The notes: generated by a model from the letters alone, not told the origin. 64,000 nucleotides of DNA from Bacteroidetes bacterium 43-93 (GCA_001897855.1 MKUO01000007.1:310001-374000), one strand, 5' to 3'. Shown: positions 41,340 through 51,503, counted from the stretch's first letter. Translations and numbers: made by a program.

Positions 41340-43013
41340 ATGTTTACATTTCTTATAGTAATTATAGCGTTAGCACTGATATTTGACTATATCAATGGTT
41401 TTCATGATGCGGCAAACTCTATAGCAACTGTTGTATCCACAAAAGTACTTACGCCATTCCAGGCGGTCATGTGGGCGGCATTCTTCAACTTCCTGGCGTA
41501 TTTTATTTTCCAGGATCATGCGGTAGCAAATACTATTGGTAAAACGGTGTTCCCTGAATTTATTACCCTGCCGGTGATATTTGCGGGGTTAATTGCATCA
41601 ATTGCATGGAACCTGCTCACCTGGTGGTATGGGATCCCGTCCTCTTCTTCGCACACGCTCATAGGTGGTTTTGCGGGCGCTGCTGTGGCGCATGCTTATA
41701 TGACCAAAGGTTTCATAGCCTTTAGTTCTATCGTAGAGCTGGAAAAGATCACCAAAACCGTACTTTTTATATTCCTGGCACCATTGGTAGGTATGGTCAT
41801 ATCTATCTTCATTACGCTTGTTACCATTATGCGTAATGTTTGGTTGCGGATACTGATCATCATCGTTGCCAATGCATTAACATGGATGTTGTTTCTGAAT
41901 TTTCAAACAGGCAAAATCCATGAAAACTTTTCCAAACTTTATCAAATAGATAAGTATAAGAAAGAAGTAAGCAAAGATCCCGGTGAAGAAAATAAAGCGA
42001 AACTTGAAAAAGCGGAAGCTCAATACAAAATGGCTGTAGGCTTTGCAAGCAGTTATGAGTCTGAAGGCGCGGAAAAAGTAGCAGATGAGATAAGTGCGTC
42101 AGGAGCCTTTAAACCACTGGAGGCAAATAAAGTAAAACAAGCGATCAATAATACCTATAATATTGACAGCCTGAAAAGGATCGCCTTAGATGATGCTGCA
42201 TTGAAACCCTACATAGAGCAGCTAACAGCAACGGTAAATAAAACCAAGCCATACCAAAATATGTATGGCACAGTACCCAATGCCGCGCTTGCTGATTCTT
42301 TAAGTGCCATGCTGGCGCTGACACCGGGGCAGAGAGAGCGTTTGTATAATGAAATAGCCAAGATAGATGTGCGCAAGGATGTGATCAAAGAATTGAAGAA
42401 ATCTGATAATTCATTGATCCGTTATTCTATTGCGGGAGGATCCCTGATTTTTATATTATGCTACATATATGTAGATGTGCTCCGCGAACCAAGTGCATCG
42501 CGCAAGGCCAATATGTTTAAAAGATTACAGTTGCTTTCATCAGCTGCATTGAGTCTTGGACATGGAGGTAGTGATGCCCAAAAGGTAATGGGTATCATTG
42601 CAGCAGCATTCGTTGCGTATAATGGACATAAATATCCTGACACCAGTGTGGCGCTGCGGGAACTGGGCTGGGTGCCTCTTATATGCTACACCGCGATAGC
42701 CGCAGGTACCCTTAGCGGTGGCTGGAAGATCGTAAAAACAATGGGGTCGCGCATTACCAAAGTAACCCCACTGGAAGGTGTAACGGCAGAAACAGCAGGC
42801 GCCATGACCTTGTTTGTAACTGAACAAATGGGCATACCTGTATCTACAACTCACACCATCACCGGTGCTATCATAGGCGTAGGCGCTACTAAACGCCTGT
42901 CGGCTGTAAGGTGGGGGGTAACCATCAACCTGCTATGGGCATGGATACTAACCATACCGGTAAGTGCGCTGTTGGCAGGTATCTTTTATGTGATCACATC
43001 GTGGTTCGTATAA
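41340..43013 (+). CDS. pitA: PiT-family inorganic phosphate transporter
   Basis: Inner-membrane phosphate/cation symporter. Both halves carry the PiT signature: DYINGFHDAANSIATVVSTK at the N-terminus and SLGHGGSDAQKVMGIIAAAF in the C-terminal half, followed by GVTAETAGAMTLFVTEQMGIPVSTTHTITGAI. At 557 residues it is longer than E. coli PitA because a soluble, mostly charged insert (about 200-360) separates the halves, a feature I recall in Bacteroidota members. Works with the porin and DUF47 protein for low-affinity phosphate uptake. Terminator downstream. Confidence 0.92.
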   Translation: MFTFLIVIIALALIFDYINGFHDAANSIATVVSTKVLTPFQAVMWAAFFNFLAYFIFQDHAVANTIGKTVFPEFITLPVIFAGLIASIAWNLLTWWYGIPSSSSHTLIGGFAGAAVAHAYMTKGFIAFSSIVELEKITKTVLFIFLAPLVGMVISIFITLVTIMRNVWLRILIIIVANALTWMLFLNFQTGKIHENFSKLYQIDKYKKEVSKDPGEENKAKLEKAEAQYKMAVGFASSYESEGAEKVADEISASGAFKPLEANKVKQAINNTYNIDSLKRIALDDAALKPYIEQLTATVNKTKPYQNMYGTVPNAALADSLSAMLALTPGQRERLYNEIAKIDVRKDVIKELKKSDNSLIRYSIAGGSLIFILCYIYVDVLREPSASRKANMFKRLQLLSSAALSLGHGGSDAQKVMGIIAAAFVAYNGHKYPDTSVALRELGWVPLICYTAIAAGTLSGGWKIVKTMGSRITKVTPLEGVTAETAGAMTLFVTEQMGIPVSTTHTITGAIIGVGATKRLSAVRWGVTINLLWAWILTIPVSALLAGIFYVITSWFV

Positions 43014-43046
43014 CGGCAAATAGCCATCTTAACAGGAAATTAATTG

Positions 43047-43076
43047 AAAAAGGTGCTTAGAAAGCACCTTTTTCGT
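43047..43076 (+). terminator. Terminator of DUF47-PiT operon
   Basis: Perfect 12-bp stem AAAAAGGTGCTT / AAGCACCTTTTT with loop AGA; its T run leads directly into the next promoter box. Confidence 0.88.
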
Positions 43077-43084
43077 TACTTTTG
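43077..43084 (+). promoter_or_regulatory. Promoter -7 element of SNF2 gene
   Basis: TACTTTTG, exact TAnnTTTG match, directly downstream of the terminator stem. Confidence 0.6.
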
Positions 43085-43116
43085 GAGATTGCCTTTTTTA
43101 GACTGGAGATTCAGAG

Positions 43117-46100
43117 ATGTCCTTACCGCCTGTACTTAAACACGTATACAACCATGGCACAGAAGAAGTAATACGCCGGGGAAAGAAAATTTTCTACACC
43201 GGGGGCGTACAAATGCTTGATGTGGATCACCTGCTGGAACAAGTACGTTTCAGGGTCAGGAACGATGTGTATCAGAACTACTACACAGTAACCGTTAATA
43301 AATTCCTGGATACCAGGAACTTATCTGTTCGCTGCCAGTGCCCGTATAACATGGGCGATATATGCAGGCATGAGGTAGCCGCATTATTTCAGCTAAACGA
43401 TATACTGCAAAGCGGCTTTTTTGAGAATGCAAATATTACCTATGATCAGAAGCACTCTGTAGTGAGAATGCGCCAGGTAACTATGCAGATGCTGAGAGTA
43501 TTTGCATCGTCTGATATTATTGATAAAGCCACTATGTGGGCGGCATCTAAAAAAGCCATCATAGTAAAAGGAAAGAACGACCGTATAGAAGCCGAAGTGC
43601 CCGATGGCGAACAAACCTATAAAGTAGTACTGAAACAAAACGAAGACAGGTATTTTGACACATCCTGCGGTTGCGATGAAAAGGAATTTCCGCTGTGCAT
43701 ACACAAGGCTACTTTATTTATTCAAATATTGAATGCGCATGGTCCGCAGTACTTTCAGACGGTGCGCGACTGGGATGAGCAAAAGAACAAGCTTCTTGCA
43801 TTATATGGATATAGCCTGAACGATGACCTTACCAATAAATTTGAATTTACCTACAAAGATGGTAAGCCATTTTTGCGCGTATTAGACCCTACTATACAGA
43901 AGGTGCAACGGCCATTAGATGTTGCCACGCCGGTGAAACAACAGGCAGCGCAGGTCGTTAATACAATCACTAAAGAACCTGCACCTAAAGAAGAAGATAT
44001 AAAGCGTTTGGGAATAGTACTGGACCCATACGGCAACCTGTATCCCAATGTAAACGTAATGCTGGTAGCAGGACAAACAGATGAAGATGGTACTAAATTC
44101 ATTAATGGAATAGACATACTGGAGCTGGGACAATATGTAAACCCGCTGCAGTTTAAAGATAACGAGCGTGAATTGTTGCCTATCGCCCGCAAGTTCATGC
44201 CTGATGAAACGCTTCGGTACTTAAAGAAGAACCTGCCTTTCGGCGATTTCATTGATGATATCGAAGTGATGTTTAAAGAGCATCCTACCGAAGAAGTAAC
44301 GGAACAGATATGGGAATACTTGTTGCCAAAGTATCAAAAGCTGCTGGAACGTTATAAGGATCACGGCCTCTGCTTTATAAAGGGGCAAGGAAAAAGGCTC
44401 AGTTCGAAAGATATTGAACCTGTTGCCTTCTCTACAACTAAAGTTGCCCCGCAATTAAGCGTTACAAAAAGAGAAGGAAGCTATCATATAGAGCTATCAT
44501 GGATAGTGAATGAAAAATATGTACCGTTTAAGAACGTGCTGCAACTGAATGCCGGGTTGCTGATGCATGATTATACGGTATATGCCCTGGCCAATGTAGC
44601 ACAGGTGAAGATAGCAGAACGCCTGCTGCCGGATGGTGAGTTGGAAATTTCAGCAGAAGAATGGCCTGCCTTCCTTAACGATACCGTGATGCAGTGGAGC
44701 CAGCTGATGCATATAAACTTTGGCGACGAAATTGTAGAACACATAGAAAAGACAGCACCGGTGAACCGCCTGTATTTGCAGGAAAAGGAACAGGTGCTGG
44801 TATTACAGCCCGCTTTTTCTTATGGCGGAATAGAGATAAAGTGGGGATTTTTTGGTGACGTTATAGAACCCAAAGACGGCATCATAAAGGTGATAAGAAG
44901 GGATGAGGTAGCTGAGCAGGCCTATATACAAATGCTCCGCACCCTGCATAGCGATATACAGCAGAACGGAAGAGAACACTTTTTTTACATGCCGGCTACG
45001 GCGGTGCTTGCCAATAATTGGTTCTTCCGGTTTGCAGAGGTAATGAAGGAATGGAATGTGGAGCTTTTTGGATATGATGAGCTGAAAACATTGAGGGTAA
45101 GCACCTACAAGCCGGATACCCGGATATCTGTAAGCAGCGGTATAGATTGGTTTGATGCAACGGTGGAGATAGTTTTCGGTGATCAGAAAGTATCGCTGAT
45201 AGATGTGAAAAAGGCGCTATCGCAAAAGCAGAATTTTGTAAAGCTGGGAGATGGCTCGGTAGGGCTATTGCCTGAAGACTGGATTAAGAAATATGCCCTG
45301 CTGATAAAGATGGGCGAAAACAAAGGCGGCAGCATCAGGTTGAAGAAATATCACTTCAGCGTATTGGATGAGTTGTTGGCCGAAGTAGATGAAGAGGAAC
45401 TGCAGAAAGAACTGGAAGAGAAAAAAGAACGCCTGGTAGATATCATAGAGAACGACTACAGTAATATAAAACCACCTGCACAGTTGCAGGCTACATTAAG
45501 GCCTTACCAGCAGGCAGGTTTTCAATGGCTGCTATTCCTTAAAGAAGCAGGCTGGGGTGGTATCCTTGCAGATGATATGGGTCTTGGTAAAACGGTGCAG
45601 GCACTTACTTTGTTCCAGCACTACAAAAACGAGCACCCCGATGCAAAGTTTCTTGTGATATGCCCAACAACACTGATGTATAACTGGGAGAATGAGATCA
45701 AAAAGTTTACACCTGAGCTTACCCATTTTATTCATCACGGGCCTAAGCGTATGGCCTCATTACGGTCATTTGAACCATTTGATGTGATCATCACTACATA
45801 TGGTACTATGCGTAGTGATATTAAAGTATTCAAAGAAATTTCTTTTGACTACGTAGTACTGGATGAATCCCAATCTATAAAAAACCCTCAGTCGCAGGTG
45901 GCTAAGGCGTCGTTATTACTTAATAGCAAGCACAGGCTTGCATTAAGCGGTACCCCTGTGCAGAATAATACATTTGACCTGTTTGCGCAGATGAACTTCC
46001 TGAATCCGGGTATACTGGGCAGCAGGGAGTTTTTTATGAATGAATTTGCGACTCCGATAGATAAGTTCCAGGAAGATGAGGTGAAGCAGCAATTGCGGAA

Positions 46101-46884
46101 AATCACTTACCCGTTTTTGCTGAGGCGTACCAAAGAACAAGTTGCTAAAGACCTGCCTGAAAAAACAGAGATGATCCTGTATTGCGAAATGGGTGATGAG
46201 CAGCGTAAGATATACGACGCGTATCGCAATGTGTACAGGGAGCAGATAATGGGCATGATCGAGGAGCGAGGTGTGGAGCGATCTACCATGCATATATTGC
46301 AAGGGCTTACCAGGCTGCGCCAGATATGCGACTCACCTGCTATCTTAAATGAAGCAGAACGTTTTCATAACTACTCCATTAAGCTGGATGAGCTGACGCG
46401 TGAGATAACTGAAAATGTAGGCAATCATAAGGCACTAATATTTTCGCAGTTCCTGGGGATGCTGGACCTTATAAGAAAGGAACTGGAAGCCAGGGGCATA
46501 CCGTATGTATATTTTGATGGCAGCACGTCTGCAACCGATAGGGAGAAAGCCATTAAAGAATTCCAGGGGAACGAAAGCTGCAGGGTATTCCTGATATCAC
46601 TGAAGGCAGGTGGTATAGGTTTGAACCTGACTGCTGCTGATTATGTATATATTGTGGATCCGTGGTGGAACCCAGCGGTGGAGCAGCAAGCTATAGACCG
46701 TACGCATCGTATAGGACAAACGAAAAACATCTTTGCATACAGGCTGATATGTAAGGATACGATCGAAGAAAAAATGCTGACCTTACAGGAGCGAAAACGC
46801 GCCCTTGCCAATGAATTGGTTTCTGACGACAACGCATTCCTTAAGAGATTGACCAAAGAAGATATAGCTTACCTGCTGAGCTAG
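43117..46884 (+). CDS. SWIM-zinc-finger SNF2/Rad54 family ATPase
   Basis: A 1255-residue superfamily 2 DNA translocase. Two SWIM-type fingers lie near the N-terminus, each C-x-C-x7-C-x-H: Cys73/75/83-His85 and Cys184/186/194-His196. A long middle region of unknown fold precedes the SNF2 core. Walker A is ADDMGLGKT (Lys825), motif II is DESQ, and the helicase C half has SLKAGGIGLNLTAADYVYIVDPWWNP and DRTHRIGQ. Bacterial SNF2 proteins remodel protein-DNA or RNA polymerase complexes; the exact task is unknown. No restriction or phage-defence genes surround it, so I read it as a housekeeping homologue. Confidence 0.9.
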   Translation: MSLPPVLKHVYNHGTEEVIRRGKKIFYTGGVQMLDVDHLLEQVRFRVRNDVYQNYYTVTVNKFLDTRNLSVRCQCPYNMGDICRHEVAALFQLNDILQSGFFENANITYDQKHSVVRMRQVTMQMLRVFASSDIIDKATMWAASKKAIIVKGKNDRIEAEVPDGEQTYKVVLKQNEDRYFDTSCGCDEKEFPLCIHKATLFIQILNAHGPQYFQTVRDWDEQKNKLLALYGYSLNDDLTNKFEFTYKDGKPFLRVLDPTIQKVQRPLDVATPVKQQAAQVVNTITKEPAPKEEDIKRLGIVLDPYGNLYPNVNVMLVAGQTDEDGTKFINGIDILELGQYVNPLQFKDNERELLPIARKFMPDETLRYLKKNLPFGDFIDDIEVMFKEHPTEEVTEQIWEYLLPKYQKLLERYKDHGLCFIKGQGKRLSSKDIEPVAFSTTKVAPQLSVTKREGSYHIELSWIVNEKYVPFKNVLQLNAGLLMHDYTVYALANVAQVKIAERLLPDGELEISAEEWPAFLNDTVMQWSQLMHINFGDEIVEHIEKTAPVNRLYLQEKEQVLVLQPAFSYGGIEIKWGFFGDVIEPKDGIIKVIRRDEVAEQAYIQMLRTLHSDIQQNGREHFFYMPATAVLANNWFFRFAEVMKEWNVELFGYDELKTLRVSTYKPDTRISVSSGIDWFDATVEIVFGDQKVSLIDVKKALSQKQNFVKLGDGSVGLLPEDWIKKYALLIKMGENKGGSIRLKKYHFSVLDELLAEVDEEELQKELEEKKERLVDIIENDYSNIKPPAQLQATLRPYQQAGFQWLLFLKEAGWGGILADDMGLGKTVQALTLFQHYKNEHPDAKFLVICPTTLMYNWENEIKKFTPELTHFIHHGPKRMASLRSFEPFDVIITTYGTMRSDIKVFKEISFDYVVLDESQSIKNPQSQVAKASLLLNSKHRLALSGTPVQNNTFDLFAQMNFLNPGILGSREFFMNEFATPIDKFQEDEVKQQLRKITYPFLLRRTKEQVAKDLPEKTEMILYCEMGDEQRKIYDAYRNVYREQIMGMIEERGVERSTMHILQGLTRLRQICDSPAILNEAERFHNYSIKLDELTREITENVGNHKALIFSQFLGMLDLIRKELEARGIPYVYFDGSTSATDREKAIKEFQGNESCRVFLISLKAGGIGLNLTAADYVYIVDPWWNPAVEQQAIDRTHRIGQTKNIFAYRLICKDTIEEKMLTLQERKRALANELVSDDNAFLKRLTKEDIAYLLS

Positions 46885-46908
46885 CAGAAATTAGTAAGTA
46901 CAAAAATG

Positions 46909-46937
46909 AACAGCCTCCCACCATGGGAGGCTGTTTT
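46909..46937. terminator. Bidirectional terminator between SNF2 and LamG genes
   Basis: Perfect 11-bp stem AACAGCCTCCC / GGGAGGCTGTT with loop ACCAT. The TTTT on the plus side and CATTTTTG on the minus side let it serve both convergent genes. Confidence 0.82.
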
Positions 46938-46954
46938 ATAAGATGCTGATATAA

Positions 46955-48616
46955 CTATTTGCTTATTGTGAACCGCACAGTACTAATACCTTCGCCTGAT
47001 CTTGCACGTAGTGTGTAGATGCCGGATGGCAGGTTGCTGAGCTGTAAGTTCTCATTTATCTTATTATTCACAGGACTCCAGGTAGTATGATATACAGACT
47101 GGCCAATAGTGTTTAACACTTCAATGTCCATTGATTGGTTGCTGCTGGTTTGTCCTGTTATATTGAAGGAACCGCTGTTAGGATTTGGATATACCTTCAG
47201 GTTATTATCGTTGATGATGTTTTTAATTCCCACACCAACGCTCATTACAATGTGGTTACTTACGGCAGTATCTTTATACACACAATTGTTATCTGTTACA
47301 ATCACTTTTGCTGTTATGGTATCTCCATCTTTGAAGTCAACTGCAGATTTTCCTGTATAAGTAGCATTTGTGGCGCCGGCAATTATTGTGCTGTTTCTCA
47401 TCCAGATGTAATCAGTACTTGTTCCGGCATTATTAGCTGCAGCCGTAAATGTTACAGATACACCATTGGCAACTGTATTGCCCGGGTTTGCGGTAATGGC
47501 AGATGTAGTAGTGGCATGGCCCAATACAATGTCTTTACCATTATCAGGGCTTGTATAAAGCGGGCTAGTGCCTGCTAAACGTATGCGGTAATGTCCGCCG
47601 AGAGATAAAGTTGCAGGCATAGTGCAGGTAACGGAACCTGACGAAGTAGAAGAAGCAGAGCCAATATTGGTAGGCGTGGAGAAATTACCGGTTGCGTCTG
47701 AAAGTTGTACAGTAAAAATATTACCTGCGGTGAAAGCATTTGAATTGAATACTGTATAATCGACTTTGAAAGTAGCACCCGGACAAACGAATGTATCCAC
47801 GAATGGTTGTTTTATCATGGCACCACCCCACAAGTAATTATAGATCGATTGTACTTCTGCATCTGTAAGGGCTTTATTAAACAACGCAACTTCGTCCATA
47901 TCTCCGGTAAAAGGATAAAAATAATTAGGTGATGCATTCTGATTTTGTCCAATTCGGATATCGGCGCTGTTAGATCCTAATGCTGTGGATAGAGGGTCCA
48001 CAGTTGTTGGATTGATATTTGAATTGAATGTTAGAGGATCCATGGAAACTGAGTAACGTTTCATAAAAGCCCCATCATAAGTAGTTACCAGCAAATACCA
48101 TCCGTTGAGTGAAATTGGGGTTGATGTATATGGGCCGTTCGCTGTTGATTTAATAAAATCAACCTGTTGTGTATTTACGCCGAGGGAGCTGCAATCGTTG
48201 TCATTATCAAAAATGCTCATACCATAACAGCCAGGCACGTTGTAATCTGTACCCTTAATCAGGATAGTATTGTATTGGCAGCCGCCTGTATAATAGGCTG
48301 TAGGTTTCACAAGGGCAACAATACTAATTGCAGACGGACTAAGCATCGTGTTGTTGGTAACCGCCACGTAGCTTGATGTGCCATTAAAACTACCAGCAGT
48401 ATTTGCATCGCCCCTGAAACCTGCACTACCGGTAAGATTGTGCGTGGAGCCGGTATTGCTGTTGCCACTGGCATCAGAGAGAGAGGTGAAAGTACCCGTA
48501 CTGGTGAAATCCCAACGGGCAATACAATCTGTAACGCCGCTTGGATAAGTTGTTTGGGCAAACGATGCGTTGCATAGCAACAGGGCACCGCATAAAAATA
48601 GGTAAGGATGTTTCAT
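46955..48616 (-). CDS. LamG-domain secreted protein with T9SS type A sorting signal
   Basis: 553 residues. Signal peptide (MKHPYLFLCGALLLCNASFAQ), then a concanavalin-like LamG domain (about 45-255: SAISIVALVKPTAYYTGG ... GDMDEVALFNKALTDAEVQSIYNYL) and a beta-rich Ig-like region. The C-terminal T9SS type A domain begins KVYPNPNSGSFNITG. LamG domains bind glycans or serve as spacers, and no catalytic motif is seen. The start at 48616 is chosen for the signal peptide; the frame is open to 48634. It has its own leftward transcription unit. Confidence 0.87.
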   Translation of the reverse strand: MKHPYLFLCGALLLCNASFAQTTYPSGVTDCIARWDFTSTGTFTSLSDASGNSNTGSTHNLTGSAGFRGDANTAGSFNGTSSYVAVTNNTMLSPSAISIVALVKPTAYYTGGCQYNTILIKGTDYNVPGCYGMSIFDNDNDCSSLGVNTQQVDFIKSTANGPYTSTPISLNGWYLLVTTYDGAFMKRYSVSMDPLTFNSNINPTTVDPLSTALGSNSADIRIGQNQNASPNYFYPFTGDMDEVALFNKALTDAEVQSIYNYLWGGAMIKQPFVDTFVCPGATFKVDYTVFNSNAFTAGNIFTVQLSDATGNFSTPTNIGSASSTSSGSVTCTMPATLSLGGHYRIRLAGTSPLYTSPDNGKDIVLGHATTTSAITANPGNTVANGVSVTFTAAANNAGTSTDYIWMRNSTIIAGATNATYTGKSAVDFKDGDTITAKVIVTDNNCVYKDTAVSNHIVMSVGVGIKNIINDNNLKVYPNPNSGSFNITGQTSSNQSMDIEVLNTIGQSVYHTTWSPVNNKINENLQLSNLPSGIYTLRARSGEGISTVRFTISK

Positions 48617-48700
48617 ACAAATGAGTTTTATCAATAAATATAATTAATAATTCGATAACAGTTTAGTAATGAACACGGCGTGTCGAATTAGAAGACGATT

Positions 48701-48741
48701 AAAAAAGCAGAAGCCAACTAATGAATAGTTGGCTTCTGCTT
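48701..48741 (-). terminator. Terminator of the surA-like gene
   Basis: A 16-bp perfect stem (48705-48720 with 48726-48741) with loop ATGAA; on the minus strand it is followed by TTTTTT. Confidence 0.88.
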
Positions 48742-48790
48742 GTATGTGAATGAGTTAACGAATCGACTGAGGTATCAGAGCGCTATATTC

Positions 48791-50155
48791 TTATTTGCTA
48801 TTATTTTTCCACGCCTCAAGTTCTTCACAATTGATATAGGCCGGATCGATCTTTACATAGTATGTTGGAGATTTTTCTGCAACCCAATCCATCATCTTTT
48901 TGCTTTTCTTCTGCTGCAATGCTATTTCCTGTATGCGCGCATAGTCGTCTTTAAGATTTGCTTTGTGCGGCTGCGTAATTCCTTTCATATATACAATACG
49001 GCATGATTTATTACCACGGGCGTTTGTGAATACCTGTGGGTTAGAAAGGTTACCCACTTTCATCGTATCTATCATCAGTGCAAGAGTTGGGTCCAGCTTG
49101 TCAATTTCCATCTGCGAAGAATTGGTCTGCGGATCTACGATCATGCCACCGGTACGGTTGCTCATCTCATCTGTAGAAAATTTGTTTACCGCTTCTTCAA
49201 ACGTTAGTTTTTTAGTCAATATCAGCGTACGTACGCTATCCAGCTTAATAAATGCAGCTTTGAAATCGGCAGATGTATGTTCGGGTGTTATTAGTATATG
49301 CCTCAGATCAGCTTCATCGCCGCGGCGGCGGATCATTTGGATGATGTGGTAACCGAATTGCGTTTTAATCACCGGGGATACTTCTCCGTTTTGCAGTTTG
49401 AACGCGGCAGCTACAAACTCAGGAGCCCAGCCGCCACCTTTACGGCTTACACCTTCGTATTTACCACCATTATTACGGCTGCCCGGGTCATCGCTATACA
49501 AGCCGGCCATGGTTTCAAAATCTTTATGATCGTTTACGATCTCTTTACGGATGTTTTCAAGATGGTCGTGCGCATACTTGTCTAATTCAGGGCTTGTTGG
49601 CGGATCAACCACTACCTGCCCCATTTCTACCGTTGCAGGGAAGAAAGGCAAGCTATCGGTAGGGATGGTCTTAAAGAAGGCCTGTACTTCTGCCGGGGTG
49701 ATCTTTACATTCTGCATCAGCTGGTTTTGCACTTTTTCAGCCATCATGCTTTCCTTGATCACATCCCTGTTATCTTCCTTCAGCTGGAATACCGTTTTGC
49801 CGGCAACTTCTTCCAGCTTCTCTTTAGAGCCAAACTGCGCAATGAAGCTACGTACACGGTTATCGAGTGCCGCTTCTACTTCTTCATCACTCACTAATAA
49901 GCTATCGCGTTCTGCCTGTTCTACCAGCATTTTTTGCAAGATCATCTGTTGCAGCAGGTTGCACTTTGCATCCTGGGTTACTTCCATGCCGGGCTGTTTT
50001 GTTTGCGCGGCGGCCGTCTCCAACTCAGATTGCAGGATGATGCGGTTCTTGCCAACAACTGCTATTATCTTATCCGCCACCTGCGCATGGGCAGTAGCAG
50101 ACAGTAGCAACGCGACGATTACGGAACCTGTTTTATATAAACGGCGAAGTTTCAT
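48791..50155 (-). CDS. surA: SurA-like periplasmic peptidyl-prolyl isomerase
   Basis: 454 residues. Signal peptide ending AHAQ, an N-terminal SurA chaperone helix region (VADKIIAVVGKNRIILQSELE), then two parvulin-type rotamase domains. The first is GLYSDDPGSRNNGGKYEGVSRKG with FGYHIIQMIRRR; the second is LRHILITPEH with KFSTDEMSNRTGGMI. Assists folding of outer-membrane proteins, consistent with the many porins and barrels in the window. An exact -7 box precedes it and a strong terminator follows. SurA versus a PpiD-like or PpiC-like relative cannot be fully separated by eye, but no membrane anchor is present. Confidence 0.88.
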   Translation of the reverse strand: MKLRRLYKTGSVIVALLLSATAHAQVADKIIAVVGKNRIILQSELETAAAQTKQPGMEVTQDAKCNLLQQMILQKMLVEQAERDSLLVSDEEVEAALDNRVRSFIAQFGSKEKLEEVAGKTVFQLKEDNRDVIKESMMAEKVQNQLMQNVKITPAEVQAFFKTIPTDSLPFFPATVEMGQVVVDPPTSPELDKYAHDHLENIRKEIVNDHKDFETMAGLYSDDPGSRNNGGKYEGVSRKGGGWAPEFVAAAFKLQNGEVSPVIKTQFGYHIIQMIRRRGDEADLRHILITPEHTSADFKAAFIKLDSVRTLILTKKLTFEEAVNKFSTDEMSNRTGGMIVDPQTNSSQMEIDKLDPTLALMIDTMKVGNLSNPQVFTNARGNKSCRIVYMKGITQPHKANLKDDYARIQEIALQQKKSKKMMDWVAEKSPTYYVKIDPAYINCEELEAWKNNSK

Positions 50156-50180
50156 TTCGGAATTGTTATAGCTTGGATGG

Positions 50181-50188
50181 CAAAAGTA
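50181..50188 (-). promoter_or_regulatory. Promoter -7 element of surA-like gene
   Basis: TACTTTTG on the minus strand, exact TAnnTTTG match, 25 bases before the ATG. Confidence 0.6.
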
Positions 50189-50275
50189 GTAGTTTATTAA
50201 CTGCCTTGCCTTTAGAAATATGTGTTTTAACAGATTTATAGGTGCGTATGGAGTAAATAGAGATATGATATAGAG

Positions 50276-51370
50276 TTATTTATCGTCCTTTTTTTCTTTA
50301 ATGAAAATGTCATCTACCTCTTTATTGTTATAGCAGTCTGAACCAACAGGACGGTAGGGGTGCGTTTTGAGCCAGTTTTCAAGTTTAGGGATAGCTTCCG
50401 GATGAAATTTGTTCCATATATCAAACTCTTTGAAATTATCGATCTTGCCGAACACCCATTCATTATAGATATCAAAATATCCGCTCCTGACCATATCGTC
50501 AAGACGAGTAAACAGCGAAAACGGGTATTTATTGGCGTAGGTTTTTTTCCATTCCATCAGGAAACGGGTACGCAGCATGGTAAGGTTTTCTGTATTGATA
50601 CCATCACTTACTACGGGCGATAATTTTAAATAAGTAAGGTTTACTGCTTCCTCAAAATTGTTAGGGGTACCGGCTACTGCTGTTTTTTTGTTCTTGTATT
50701 TAGGAACATTCTGTGTGCCCAGTTGGCTAAAGAGGCGCATATAGGCCCCCAGGAGCATATCCCTTGTTTCATCAGCCCGGGGGGTGTGCTGCTCTATATT
50801 CAAAAACATCTCTGCATATAAAACGGCCCAAACCGGTTTTTTTGTGCCCATATATGTACGGGCAGCTTCATAATAATTGATATGAAAAGCAGGATCGGCC
50901 TCAATGCCATCCAGCCAGCTTTCCAACGCATATACATTGGCGCCATCATCTTCGTACAATTTGCCAAGATCGTGATACAATATGCCGGCATGAGGGTATT
51001 TTTTGATAGCCTCCTGCAAAGTAGATTTAGCTTTTTTGAACTCTTTTTTTGCACTAAGCGATGCAGCTTTTACCTGGTAGCTCTGCTCATCGCCATCATT
51101 ATTTTTCAAGATAGGCTCCAGTATCTCCAGGGCATCGTCGTATGCGCCTGTGAGATAATAGACCTGGGCCAGATCGTTGTACAACACTACTTTGTCCGGT
51201 GCAAGAGCTATTGCCTGCTTATAGGTTATGGCAGCCTGCTGAAAATTACCCTGCATCTTGTATTCGCGGGCTTGTTTATACATCTGCTCCACTTCCGGCG
51301 ACGGCCAATTATTTTGAGCCTGCACCGCAGTAGCCAGAAATATGCTTAATATGAAGAAAACAGCTTTCAC
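50276..51370 (-). CDS. Periplasmic TPR-repeat protein
   Basis: 364 residues: a signal peptide (MKAVFFILSIFLATAVQAQ) and about four to five TPR repeats in residues 25-200 (QMYKQAREYKMQGNFQQAAITYKQAIALAPDK and onward). A C-terminal part follows with Trp/Tyr-rich helices (YPFSLFTRLDDMVRSGYFDIYNEWVF). Probably a periplasmic scaffold. It is transcribed toward surA with its own -7 box (51395-51388). Function not known. Confidence 0.75.
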   Translation of the reverse strand: MKAVFFILSIFLATAVQAQNNWPSPEVEQMYKQAREYKMQGNFQQAAITYKQAIALAPDKVVLYNDLAQVYYLTGAYDDALEILEPILKNNDGDEQSYQVKAASLSAKKEFKKAKSTLQEAIKKYPHAGILYHDLGKLYEDDGANVYALESWLDGIEADPAFHINYYEAARTYMGTKKPVWAVLYAEMFLNIEQHTPRADETRDMLLGAYMRLFSQLGTQNVPKYKNKKTAVAGTPNNFEEAVNLTYLKLSPVVSDGINTENLTMLRTRFLMEWKKTYANKYPFSLFTRLDDMVRSGYFDIYNEWVFGKIDNFKEFDIWNKFHPEAIPKLENWLKTHPYRPVGSDCYNNKEVDDIFIKEKKDDK

Positions 51371-51387
51371 TTATATAAAACAAAGCG

Positions 51388-51395
51388 CAAAAGTA
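51388..51395 (-). promoter_or_regulatory. Promoter -7 element of TPR gene
   Basis: TACTTTTG on the minus strand, exact TAnnTTTG match, 17 bases upstream of the ATG. Confidence 0.6.
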
Positions 51396-51503
51396 TTGGA
51401 AAATATCGCTTTGACGATTAAAACCTTTGTGTTTGGTAAAATTGTTATAGTGGATTAACATTTTCTTATTGAAATGAAATGTGGATTGTAAAAATTTTGC
51501 TAT

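Noticed and set aside
43117..46884. SNF2 ATPase as part of a phage-defence island
   Set aside because: Neighbours are phosphate transport and a T9SS cargo gene; no nuclease, methylase or integrase is near.
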